Both the position numbers and the translations under genes were made by a program. The notes below the pieces were generated by a model. It had not been told where the DNA came from. It did no database searches and saw nothing but the letters and a program-made list of their open reading frames with translations. A DNA stretch of 8,872 nt from Desulfurivibrio alkaliphilus (lineage in GTDB: Bacteria; Desulfobacterota; Desulfobulbia; Desulfobulbales; Desulfurivibrionaceae). The stretch covers positions 1 to 8,872 of the forward strand of contig DSDS01000096.1 of NCBI GenBank assembly GCA_011048585.1, read 5' to 3'. How positions within the stretch are numbered: position 1 is the first letter of the stretch; every line of letters starts with the position of its first letter. This document shows positions 1 through 5,480 of this stretch, in pieces.

Positions 1-428
1 GGCCCGGAAAGGCGCAGAGCCTCCTCCATCTTCTGGGCCACGGTATCGATGGCCTCAGCCCAGCTGATCCGCTGCCAGCTTCCGCTGCCCCGGGGCCCTC
101 TCCGTTTCATGGGATACTTGAGCCGGTCGGGATCATACAGCAGATCGATGGCGGCCTGCCCCCGGGCACAGATCCGGGAACCGTTCAGGGGGTTGCCTTC
201 AGTGCCCTCCAACTCCACCACCCTCCCCTCCCGCACCGTGGCGGTGACCAGGCAGCGGGCCGGGCACATCCCGCAAACCGTCGCCACCCGTCGCGGCCCA
301 ACTCCGGGAAACTGCCCCGACTCCGTGGCCTCGGCCCGGGCCACCAGACCGGCAAGGGGCAGGGCAGCAGCGGTCAGGCCGGCTGTTTTAAGGAACGAAC
401 GACGGCTGCAGCGATGATCATCAGGCAT
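1..428 (-). CDS. Tat-exported molybdopterin oxidoreductase, catalytic subunit (partial, N-terminal 142 residues)
   Basis: Only the start of the gene is present; it runs off the left edge. The reading begins at ATG 428. Residues 8-14 read SRRSFLK, a textbook twin-arginine signal, followed by an Ala/Leu-rich stretch and a probable cleavage site after ARA (residue 32). The mature part carries Cys52, Cys55, Cys59 and Cys87, spaced CxxCxxxC-x27-C. This is the N-terminal [4Fe-4S] site of the DMSO-reductase superfamily, and VCGMCPARC fits the PsrA/PhsA/SrrA-like branch (polysulfide, thiosulfate or selenate reductases and relatives). The continuation, with ICARGQA and LLYDPDRLKYP, is typical of the same group. 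The enzyme should act in the periplasm, probably with an iron-sulfur subunit and a membrane anchor encoded beyond the window. It starts 16 nt after the coaD stop, preceded by a G-rich stretch at suitable spacing. The substrate cannot be decided from this fragment, and a formate dehydrogenase relative is possible. Confidence 0.9.
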   Translation of the reverse strand, partial: MPDDHRCSRRSFLKTAGLTAAALPLAGLVARAEATESGQFPGVGPRRVATVCGMCPARCLVTATVREGRVVELEGTEGNPLNGSRICARGQAAIDLLYDPDRLKYPMKRRGPRGSGSWQRISWAEAIDTVAQKMEEALRLSG

Positions 429-444
429 AACCGGACACCCCCAA

Positions 445-966
445 CTAGGTCATAAAACGTTGCCGCAGGCGCTCGCAGACATGATCCGGCACCAAGCCGC
501 TGACATCACCGCCGTGGCGGGCCGCATCCTTGATGATGCTGGAGCTGATAAAGATCCAGCGGAAACCGGTCATCAGAAAAACCGTCTCCACCTCCCGTTC
601 GATCCGCCGGTTCATCAGGGCCAGCTGAAACTCATAATCGAAATCGGAAACCGCCCGCAACCCCCGGATCAGGGCCATGGCCCCTCGCCGGTAAGCGTAA
701 TCCACCAGCAGACCGGAAACCTCGTCCACCTCCACCCTCTCCTCGTTGGGGCCGAAGCAGGCCCGGATCATCTCCTTACGTTCCTCCAGCTCAAAGAGAG
801 GCTGTTTACCGGGGTTTTTGGCAATACCCACGATGATTTTATCAAACAGGGTCAAGCCCCGCTGGATGATATCGAGATGACCCATGGTGATGGGATCGAA
901 GGTGCCGGGGTAGACCGCGATTCGGGCTCCGGTTTTTTCCCGCACCAGCGGTTCATAGCTGCTCAT
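445..966 (-). CDS. coaD: Phosphopantetheine adenylyltransferase (CoaD)
   Basis: CoaD transfers AMP from ATP to 4'-phosphopantetheine to make dephospho-CoA, the penultimate step of coenzyme A synthesis, in the cytoplasm. The 173-residue product shows the nucleotidyltransferase signature YPGTFDPITMGH at residues 19-30, with the T/HxGH motif ending at His30. Further family blocks are LIRGLRAVSDFDYEFQLALMN (99-119) and the ISSS segment (140-143), followed by RHGGDVSGLVP. The reading frame is open upstream to 1176, but those residues lack any family character and lie inside rsmD, so ATG 966 was chosen. It sits 4 nt after the rsmD stop with GGAGG 12 nt upstream. The product has about a dozen more N-terminal residues than the E. 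coli enzyme; GTG at codon 8 is the only nearby alternative start. The rsmD-coaD pair is common in bacteria, and coupled translation with rsmD is likely. Confidence 0.96.
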   Translation of the reverse strand: MSSYEPLVREKTGARIAVYPGTFDPITMGHLDIIQRGLTLFDKIIVGIAKNPGKQPLFELEERKEMIRACFGPNEERVEVDEVSGLLVDYAYRRGAMALIRGLRAVSDFDYEFQLALMNRRIEREVETVFLMTGFRWIFISSSIIKDAARHGGDVSGLVPDHVCERLRQRFMT

Positions 967-970
967 GGGC

Positions 971-1561
971 TCAGAGTTCCTCCGCTTGGTAAAAATGAAA
1001 CAGCGCCTCGCCGTAGCGACGCGGTTCCTTGACCGTCCGCAGTTCCCCCTCCTCCGGCGGCAACTTTTCCTCGCTACCGGTCTCCAGAACCACCAGGGAA
1101 CCGACCGCCAGCACCGCCCCCCGGGAAAACAGGGTGGCAAGCCCACGTAAAACACCGGCGGCCAGCCCCCGGCCATATGGAGGATCGGCCATGATCAGGC
1201 TGAATCCGCCGGGCGGAGCCAGATTGTCGAGGAATCTCAGGCTACCGCTGCAGTCACGGCGAACGGCGCGAGCCACGGGATCGGTGAAGCCGCAAAGCTT
1301 CAGGTTGCGGACCAACAGTTCGTAAACTCGGGGATCATGCTCCAGGAAGAGGGCCGAATCAGCGCCCCGGCTCAGGGCTTCCAGCCCCAGGGCGCCGGTG
1401 CCGGCAAAAAGATCGAGGAGCTTGGCCCCGGCCACCCGCTCCCAGATAATGTTAAACAGCCCCTCGCGGGCCCGATCTGAAGTGGGCCGGACCTGGTGGG
1501 CAAAACGGCGGCCCGGCGCCAGCAGCCGCCGCCCCCGGCAGGAACCGCCGATTATTCGCAT
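971..1561 (-). CDS. rsmD: 16S rRNA (guanine-966-N2)-methyltransferase RsmD
   Basis: RsmD methylates N2 of G966 (E. coli numbering) in 16S rRNA during 30S assembly, using S-adenosylmethionine. The 196-residue product matches the family length. It begins with the usual MRIIGG and a basic GRRL stretch, then TSDRAREGLFNII (27-39). The SAM-binding loop LDLFAGTGALGLEALSRGA is at 49-67, and the catalytic N-methyltransferase motif DPPY is at 126-129. ATG 1561 is well supported because an in-frame TAG lies two codons upstream, leaving no earlier start; the ribosome site in front of it is weak. It follows asd after 85 nt and is separated from coaD by 4 nt, so rsmD and coaD probably share a transcript. 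Confidence 0.96.
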   Translation of the reverse strand: MRIIGGSCRGRRLLAPGRRFAHQVRPTSDRAREGLFNIIWERVAGAKLLDLFAGTGALGLEALSRGADSALFLEHDPRVYELLVRNLKLCGFTDPVARAVRRDCSGSLRFLDNLAPPGGFSLIMADPPYGRGLAAGVLRGLATLFSRGAVLAVGSLVVLETGSEEKLPPEEGELRTVKEPRRYGEALFHFYQAEEL

Positions 1562-1605
1562 CGACTACCAACACCGGCCGTGCGATCTCCACCAGACAGG
1601 GTGGC

Positions 1606-1619
1606 CGGTTGGCCAACCG
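1606..1619. repeat. 14-bp perfect palindrome in the asd-rsmD gap
   Basis: CGGTTGGCCAACCG reads identically on both strands and lies in the 85-nt gap between the asd stop and the rsmD start. In addition, ACCGGCC at 1573-1579 can pair with GGCCGGT at 1603-1609, so two mutually exclusive hairpins are possible in the transcript. There is no T-run after either on the minus strand, so this is not an intrinsic terminator. It could be a protein site or an RNA processing element, or a chance product of GC-rich sequence. Confidence 0.4.
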
Positions 1620-1646
1620 CAACGGGCCTTGTTGCATGAAACAATA

Positions 1647-2672
1647 TCACAGATAATCGCGCCCCAGGATCTCGGCAATCTGCACCGCGTTGAGCGCCGC
1701 CCCCTTCAGGATATTATCCGCCACCACCCAGAGATTGATCCCGTTGGCAATGGACTCATCCTCGCGAATCCGGCCCACCAGGGTTTCAAACTTGCCGGCA
1801 CAGTCCAGCGCCAAGGGGTACTGGGCCAGGGTCGGCTCATCCACCAGTTTAACCCCCGGGGTCTTGCGCATCAGCTCCTTGACCTGGGCGGCGCTGATCT
1901 TCCTCTCGGTCTCGATATTGACCGCTTCCGAATGGCCGTAGAAGACCGGCACCCGCACGGTGGTGGCGGTGACCCCGATGGTGTCGTCCTCGAACATCTT
2001 GCGGGTTTCGTTGACCATCTTCATCTCTTCCTTGGTGTAGCCGTTATCCAGGAAGGAATCGATATGGGGCAGGCAGTTGAAGGCGATCTGGTGGGGATAA
2101 ACCTCCCGGGGGATCGGCTTACCCTCCGCCCAGGCCCGCACCTGGGCCTCCAATTCTTCGATCGCCTTGGCGCCGGAACCGGAAACCGCCTGGTAGGTGG
2201 AGACCACGATCCGCTTGATCCTAACTGCGTCGTGGATCGGCTTCAAGGCCACCAGCATCTGGATGGTGGAGCAGTTGGGGTTGGCGATGATCCCCCGTTT
2301 TTTATACCGGGCAATGGCGTGGGGGTTGACCTCGGGGACCACCAGGGGAATCTCCGGGTCCATCCGGTAGGCGCTGGAGTTGTCCACCACCACCGCGCCG
2401 GCCGCGGCCGCCGCCGGGGCAAACTCCAGAGAACGGGCGGCCCCGGCGGAAAAGAGGGCGATATCGATTCCCGCAAAGGCGTCCTTGTCCAGCAGCTGGA
2501 CCGCGATCTCCCGGCCCTTGAAGGTCAGCTTCCTGCCCACCGACCGGGGGGAGGCCAGCAGCCGCAACTCGCCCAAGGGGAAGTTGCGCCGTTCCAAAAC
2601 ATCGAGCATCGCTGTGCCCACCGCTCCGGTGGCTCCGGCCACCGCCACATTGAATGTTCTTGCCTGATTCAT
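1647..2672 (-). CDS. asd: Aspartate-semialdehyde dehydrogenase
   Basis: Asd reduces aspartyl-4-phosphate to aspartate semialdehyde with NADPH, the branch point to lysine/diaminopimelate, threonine, methionine and isoleucine. The 341-residue cytoplasmic enzyme opens with a Rossmann nucleotide loop, GATGAVG (13-19). The catalytic cysteine is Cys134 in NPNCST. Gln161 in TYQAVSGSG, Arg240 and His247 in VPVFYGHSE complete the active site expected for the family. The block GYTKEEMKMVNETRK (211-225) is characteristic of this type. ATG 2672 overlaps the leuA stop in an ATGA, with GGAAG about 5-9 nt upstream, so translation is probably coupled to leuA. No residue expected for activity is missing. Confidence 0.97.
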   Translation of the reverse strand: MNQARTFNVAVAGATGAVGTAMLDVLERRNFPLGELRLLASPRSVGRKLTFKGREIAVQLLDKDAFAGIDIALFSAGAARSLEFAPAAAAAGAVVVDNSSAYRMDPEIPLVVPEVNPHAIARYKKRGIIANPNCSTIQMLVALKPIHDAVRIKRIVVSTYQAVSGSGAKAIEELEAQVRAWAEGKPIPREVYPHQIAFNCLPHIDSFLDNGYTKEEMKMVNETRKMFEDDTIGVTATTVRVPVFYGHSEAVNIETERKISAAQVKELMRKTPGVKLVDEPTLAQYPLALDCAGKFETLVGRIREDESIANGINLWVVADNILKGAALNAVQIAEILGRDYL

Positions 2673-4210
2673 TTTGCTTCCATGCCCCTTTTGCTCTCTT
2701 TTTTCAAGTATTCCAGGCGATTTAAACCTGTAAGGTAGGCCTTGGCGGCGGCGGTGATAATATCGGGGTCGGCCCCCTGGCCCACCACCACCTTGCCGTT
2801 ATCTTCAATCCGTACCATCACTTCCCCCTGGGCGTCGGTCCCGCCGGTGATCGAACTGACCGAGAAATAGAGGAGTTTGCTGGTGGTGCCGGTGAGCTGG
2901 ACGATGGCCCGGAAGGTGGCATCGATGGGGCCGATCCCCAGCGAAGCGGTCTCCTTCTCCTCCCCATTGACCAACAGCTTCACCGCCGCGGTGGGCAGGG
3001 AGCGGCTGCCGCTCATGGCGCTGAGGTGGAGCAGCTTAAACGATTCCGGCACCCGCAGCACCTCATCCATGATGATCGCTTCCAAATCCTCCTCGAACAT
3101 CTCCTTCTTGAGATCGGCCACCACCTTGAAGCGGGCAAAGACCCGGTTGAGCTCATCTTCGCTCAGGCTGCTGTAGCCCATCTCAGCCACCTTATCCCGC
3201 AGGGCGTGACGGCCGGAGTGCTTGCCCAGCACGATATTGCTGGTGGAGATCCCCACATCCTTGGGGCTGATGATCTCGTAGGTGCTGCGCTCCTTGAGTA
3301 CCCCATCCTGGTGGATGCCCGACTCATGGAGAAAGGCGTTGGCTCCGACAATAGCCTTGTTGGGCTGCACCGGCATGCCGGTGATGGTGCTGACCAGCCG
3401 GCTGGTGGGATAGATATGCTCGGTGACGATGTCGGTATGCAGCCTGGCCCGCTCGGCCCGGGTGCGCAGGATCATCACCACCTCTTCCATGGCGGTGTTG
3501 CCGGCCCGCTCCCCCAGCCCGTTGACGGTACACTCCACCTGGCGGGCCCCGTTGTTGATCGCCGCCAGTGAGTTGGCCACCGCCAGCCCCAGGTCGTTGT
3601 GGCAGTGAACACTCAAGACCACCTTGTCGATACTGGGAATATGCTCCATTAGATAGCGGATCTGGGCCCCATACTCATCGGGCAGGGCGTAACCGGTGGT
3701 GTCGGGAAAGTTGAGGGTGGTGGCCCCGGCCTGGATTACCGCCTCGAACACCCGGCAGACGAAATCAAGGTCGCTGCGGGAGGCATCTTCAGCGGAAAAC
3801 TCGACGTTACGGGTATATTTGGCGGCGTGGGCCACCATGGCGGTGGCCTTCTCCAGCACCTGCTCGGGAGTGAGCCGCAGCTTATGCCGCATATGGATCG
3901 GGGAGGTGGCCAGGAAGGTGTGGATCCGGGGGTTTTCCCCGTTCTTGATGGCCTCCCAGGCGGTATCGATATCCTTGACGTTGCAGCGGCACAGGGCGGC
4001 GATCTGGGCGCCCCGGATATGGTCGGCGATATTTTTCACGCACTCGAAATCGCCGGGGGAGGCGGCGGGAAAACCGGCCTCGATCACGTCCACCCGCAAT
4101 TTGACCAGCTGCTGGGCCAGACGGAATTTCTCATGGATATTCATGGTGGCGCCCGGGGACTGCTCCCCGTCGCGCAGTGTGGTATCGAAGATAAAAATTT
4201 TCTCGGACAT
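2669..4210 (-). CDS. leuA: 2-isopropylmalate synthase
   Basis: LeuA condenses acetyl-CoA with 2-oxoisovalerate, the first committed step of leucine synthesis. The 513-residue product has the full-length layout. The TIM-barrel catalytic domain begins FDTTLRDGEQSPG (8-20), containing Arg13 and metal ligand Asp14. The other metal ligands are His202 and His204 in VHCHNDLG, and Asn238 in GERAGN. A linker region contains HESGIHQDG (295-303). A C-terminal leucine-binding regulatory domain covers roughly 395-513, with GIGPIDATF and GQGADPDI, so feedback inhibition by leucine is expected. The frame is open to ATG 4246, but ATG 4210 has GGGAG 8 nt upstream and gives the normal N-terminus, so it was chosen. 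Citramalate synthase is a related possibility, but length and motifs favour LeuA. The gene follows pssA and overlaps asd by 4 nt. Confidence 0.95.
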   Translation of the reverse strand: MSEKIFIFDTTLRDGEQSPGATMNIHEKFRLAQQLVKLRVDVIEAGFPAASPGDFECVKNIADHIRGAQIAALCRCNVKDIDTAWEAIKNGENPRIHTFLATSPIHMRHKLRLTPEQVLEKATAMVAHAAKYTRNVEFSAEDASRSDLDFVCRVFEAVIQAGATTLNFPDTTGYALPDEYGAQIRYLMEHIPSIDKVVLSVHCHNDLGLAVANSLAAINNGARQVECTVNGLGERAGNTAMEEVVMILRTRAERARLHTDIVTEHIYPTSRLVSTITGMPVQPNKAIVGANAFLHESGIHQDGVLKERSTYEIISPKDVGISTSNIVLGKHSGRHALRDKVAEMGYSSLSEDELNRVFARFKVVADLKKEMFEEDLEAIIMDEVLRVPESFKLLHLSAMSGSRSLPTAAVKLLVNGEEKETASLGIGPIDATFRAIVQLTGTTSKLLYFSVSSITGGTDAQGEVMVRIEDNGKVVVGQGADPDIITAAAKAYLTGLNRLEYLKKESKRGMEAK

Positions 4211-4218
4211 TTTGCTTG

Positions 4219-4223
4219 CTCCC
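4219..4223 (-). promoter_or_regulatory. Ribosome binding site that fixes the leuA start
   Basis: On the minus strand GGGAG sits 8 nt before ATG 4210. This supports the shorter leuA product over the in-frame ATG at 4246, which lies inside a hairpin and would add 12 residues unlike the family. Confidence 0.7.
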
Positions 4224-4231
4224 ATCCATTT

Positions 4232-4252
4232 GCCCGGACACGCCATCCGGGC
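4232..4252 (-). promoter_or_regulatory. Stem-loop in the pssA-leuA intergenic RNA
   Basis: GCCCGGA (4232-4238) and TCCGGGC (4246-4252) form a perfect 7-bp stem with a 7-nt loop in the 58-nt gap between pssA and leuA. On the transcript it ends about 8 nt before the leuA ribosome site. It has no following U-run, so it is not a standard terminator. It might stabilise mRNA ends, mark a processing site or tune leuA translation; none of these is shown by the sequence alone. Confidence 0.45.
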
Positions 4253-4268
4253 CGCGTCCGTGATCTCT

Positions 4269-5156
4269 TTATTTTTCCTGCTGGGTCCGGTTATCGGTGA
4301 CCGGGGAGATATCTACCTCCACCTTTGGCTCCGGCTCCGGGCCGGCCGGCTCCGACGGAGCGGAACCATCCTGGGCAGTCTGTTCCGGCTCCGATGCAAC
4401 AACCTTTTTCGCCGGAGCCAACAATCGGTAGGCCGCCGCCAGCGGCCCGGACAGCACGTAGATCAAGGCCAGCAGGAAAAGGGTGACCCTGGGCTCGGTG
4501 GCCAGGACCATGATCAGCACCACCAGGCCTACCATCATTTGGAAAACCTTTTTGCGCTGGGTTTCCGGGTGTTTGAAGCTCTGGTAGGTGATTGAGCTGA
4601 CCATCAGGTAGGAGAGCGGATAGACCGCCACCATCACCATGATCTCCATCACCCTGCCACCGATCTCAAAAAAGTGGCAGAAGAGATAGGAGGTGGCAAT
4701 CATCCCACCGGCAGCCGGGCAGGGCAGTCCGGTGAAGTTTTTGCTCCCATCGCCGGGGGACTGGGAGTTGAAACGGGCCAGGCGCAAGGCGGTGGCGGCC
4801 ACGTAGAGGAAGGCGGCCAGCCAACCATAGCGGCCGTAAGAAAAAAGCACCCACTGGTAAGCCAGGATGGCCGGCGCCACCCCAAAGGACACCAGGTCGC
4901 AAAGGGAATCGTACTCCTCCCCGAAACGACTGGCGGTACCGGTGAGCCGGGCCACTCGCCCATCCAGGCCATCAAACACCCCGGCGATGATGATCGCCAC
5001 CGCGGCATGGAAAAACTGGTGGTTGATCGCCGCCACAATGGCGTAAAAACCGCTGAACAGGCTGACGGTGGTCAGAATGCTGGGCAGCATGTTGATCTGG
5101 CCCTTGCCGGGAAGTGTCCCTTTCGGTCCAAAATATCGTCTGCGTCTGCTACTCAT
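4269..5156 (-). CDS. pssA: CDP-diacylglycerol-serine O-phosphatidyltransferase (phosphatidylserine synthase)
   Basis: PssA transfers the phosphatidyl group from CDP-diacylglycerol to serine, giving phosphatidylserine, the precursor of phosphatidylethanolamine. The CDP-alcohol phosphatidyltransferase signature DxxDGxxAR-x8-GxxxDxxxD is complete: Asp62, Asp65, Gly66, Ala69, Arg70, Gly79, Asp83, Asp87. Segments NMLPSILTTVSLFSGFYAIV (22-41) and FTGLPCPAAGG (141-151) fit the membrane-integral PSS branch. Several hydrophobic helices span about 24-245, so the enzyme is an inner-membrane protein. The basic N-terminus (RRRR at 4-7) should be cytoplasmic. The last 45 or so residues form a Pro/Glu-rich acidic tail that looks disordered and is not part of the catalytic core. 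ATG 5156 is the only start before an in-frame TAG upstream; AGGAGG lies 15 nt before it, somewhat far. Psd, which normally acts next, is not in the window. Confidence 0.93.
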   Translation of the reverse strand: MSSRRRRYFGPKGTLPGKGQINMLPSILTTVSLFSGFYAIVAAINHQFFHAAVAIIIAGVFDGLDGRVARLTGTASRFGEEYDSLCDLVSFGVAPAILAYQWVLFSYGRYGWLAAFLYVAATALRLARFNSQSPGDGSKNFTGLPCPAAGGMIATSYLFCHFFEIGGRVMEIMVMVAVYPLSYLMVSSITYQSFKHPETQRKKVFQMMVGLVVLIMVLATEPRVTLFLLALIYVLSGPLAAAYRLLAPAKKVVASEPEQTAQDGSAPSEPAGPEPEPKVEVDISPVTDNRTQQEK

Positions 5157-5171
5157 TGGCGACCGCGCCGA

Positions 5172-5177
5172 CCTCCT
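5172..5177 (-). promoter_or_regulatory. Distant Shine-Dalgarno of pssA
   Basis: AGGAGG on the minus strand is an excellent match to the anti-Shine-Dalgarno sequence but lies 15 nt before ATG 5156, longer than the usual 5-10 nt. No other start codon lies in the pssA frame between it and ATG 5156. A short frame of 11 codons plus stop (ATG 5184 to TAG 5149) runs through this site and overlaps the pssA start. Confidence 0.45.
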
Positions 5178-5202
5178 CTACCATGGGTTCACTATTAAGG
5201 AG

Positions 5203-5254
5203 CAGCGGGGTCAAACCCGGCGTAACGATCTGCCGGCGCTTTACCGCCCCGCTG
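5203..5254 (-). promoter_or_regulatory. Nested inverted repeat in the pssA leader
   Basis: CAGCGGGG (5203-5210) pairs with CCCCGCTG (5247-5254), an 8-bp perfect outer stem. Inside it CCGGC (5217-5221) pairs with GCCGG (5232-5236) around a 10-nt loop. If pssA is transcribed from the AT-rich core near 5264-5320, this structure would lie in its 5' untranslated RNA, about 47 nt before the start codon. It matches no riboswitch class recognised by eye. Confidence 0.35.
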
Positions 5255-5289
5255 ATTCTCACCTTGAATATCCCAACTACACTACTAAA

Positions 5290-5314
5290 TTTCCCGCTAA
5301 ATCGAAACGGGAAA
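5290..5314. repeat. Inverted repeat TTTCCCG-N11-CGGGAAA (possible operator)
   Basis: Two perfect 7-bp arms, 5290-5296 and 5308-5314, flank an 11-nt AT-rich spacer within the AT-rich core of the divergent region. The spacing of equivalent positions is 18 bp, so a dimeric DNA-binding protein could touch both arms from nearly the same face. It is the best candidate operator in the pssA/cls region, but no regulator can be named. Confidence 0.35.
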
Positions 5315-5369
5315 AGTAATTGTAACAGGGGCGGCCGTCAATGGTCGGCGGCAACGGCATTAAAAGCGC

Positions 5370-5398
5370 TTGCACCCAACCAAATGTGCCGGAATAAT
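5370..5398 (+). promoter_or_regulatory. Candidate sigma-70-type promoter for cls
   Basis: TTGCAC at 5370-5375 and AATAAT at 5393-5398 are separated by 17 nt. The -10 element matches consensus at five of six positions and the -35 at three. Transcription would start near 5405, leaving a leader of about 75 nt before the cls ATG. A weaker alternative is TTGAAT (5264) with TAAATT (5286). Confidence 0.4.
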
Positions 5399-5480
5399 AA
5401 GTTTCGTTCCACCGTGGGCTTTTCCGCCGCGAAACCACACAACCAGGCATTTTCCCTGCCGCAACCGATATCCGGTCACG

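Larger units (their letters stand above)
5157..5480. other. 324-bp divergent intergenic region between pssA and cls
   Basis: No protein-coding gene is convincing here. The part from about 5264 to 5320 is distinctly richer in A and T than its surroundings, as expected for promoters. It holds a candidate cls promoter (5370-5398), an inverted repeat with 7-bp arms centred near 5302, and a nested inverted repeat at 5203-5254 that would lie in the pssA leader RNA. A second inverted repeat, GTTTCG (5401-5406) with CGAAAC (5430-5435), lies just past the candidate cls promoter. No minus-strand promoter for pssA with good -35 and -10 matches was found by eye. Confidence 0.7.

Noticed and set aside
967..1176. 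N-terminal extension of CoaD to ATG 1176
   Set aside because: The extra 70 residues are Arg/Trp/Pro-rich, lie inside rsmD in another frame, and are absent from known CoaD proteins. ATG 966 gives a normal product.
1398..2738. A 446-residue open frame on the plus strand across asd and part of rsmD
   Set aside because: It runs antisense to asd and part of rsmD, which have complete catalytic motifs. Its His/Gly/Asp-rich composition is typical of the complement of a GC-rich gene, and it resembles no family.
3696..4595. A 299-residue plus-strand frame over leuA and pssA
   Set aside because: It crosses two well-supported minus-strand genes and their gap and has no recognisable domain.
5149..5184. 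Upstream short frame (11 codons plus stop) overlapping the pssA start
   Set aside because: It has no convincing ribosome site of its own and is too short to support as a gene. It is mentioned only because the AGGAGG of pssA lies within it.
5351..5375. Sigma-54 promoter around TTGCA at 5370
   Set aside because: No GG lies at the required distance: the nearest GG-to-GC spacing is 14 nt instead of 10.
5401..5435. GTTTCG/CGAAAC inverted repeat as a leader hairpin of cls
   Set aside because: Arms of 6 bp with a 23-nt loop are weak, and the expected transcription start near 5405 would cut the first arm from the RNA.
5370..5480. TTG start at 5370 for the cardiolipin synthase
   Set aside because: The 37 added residues have no similarity to ClsB-type enzymes, and the TTG coincides with the -35 of the candidate promoter.
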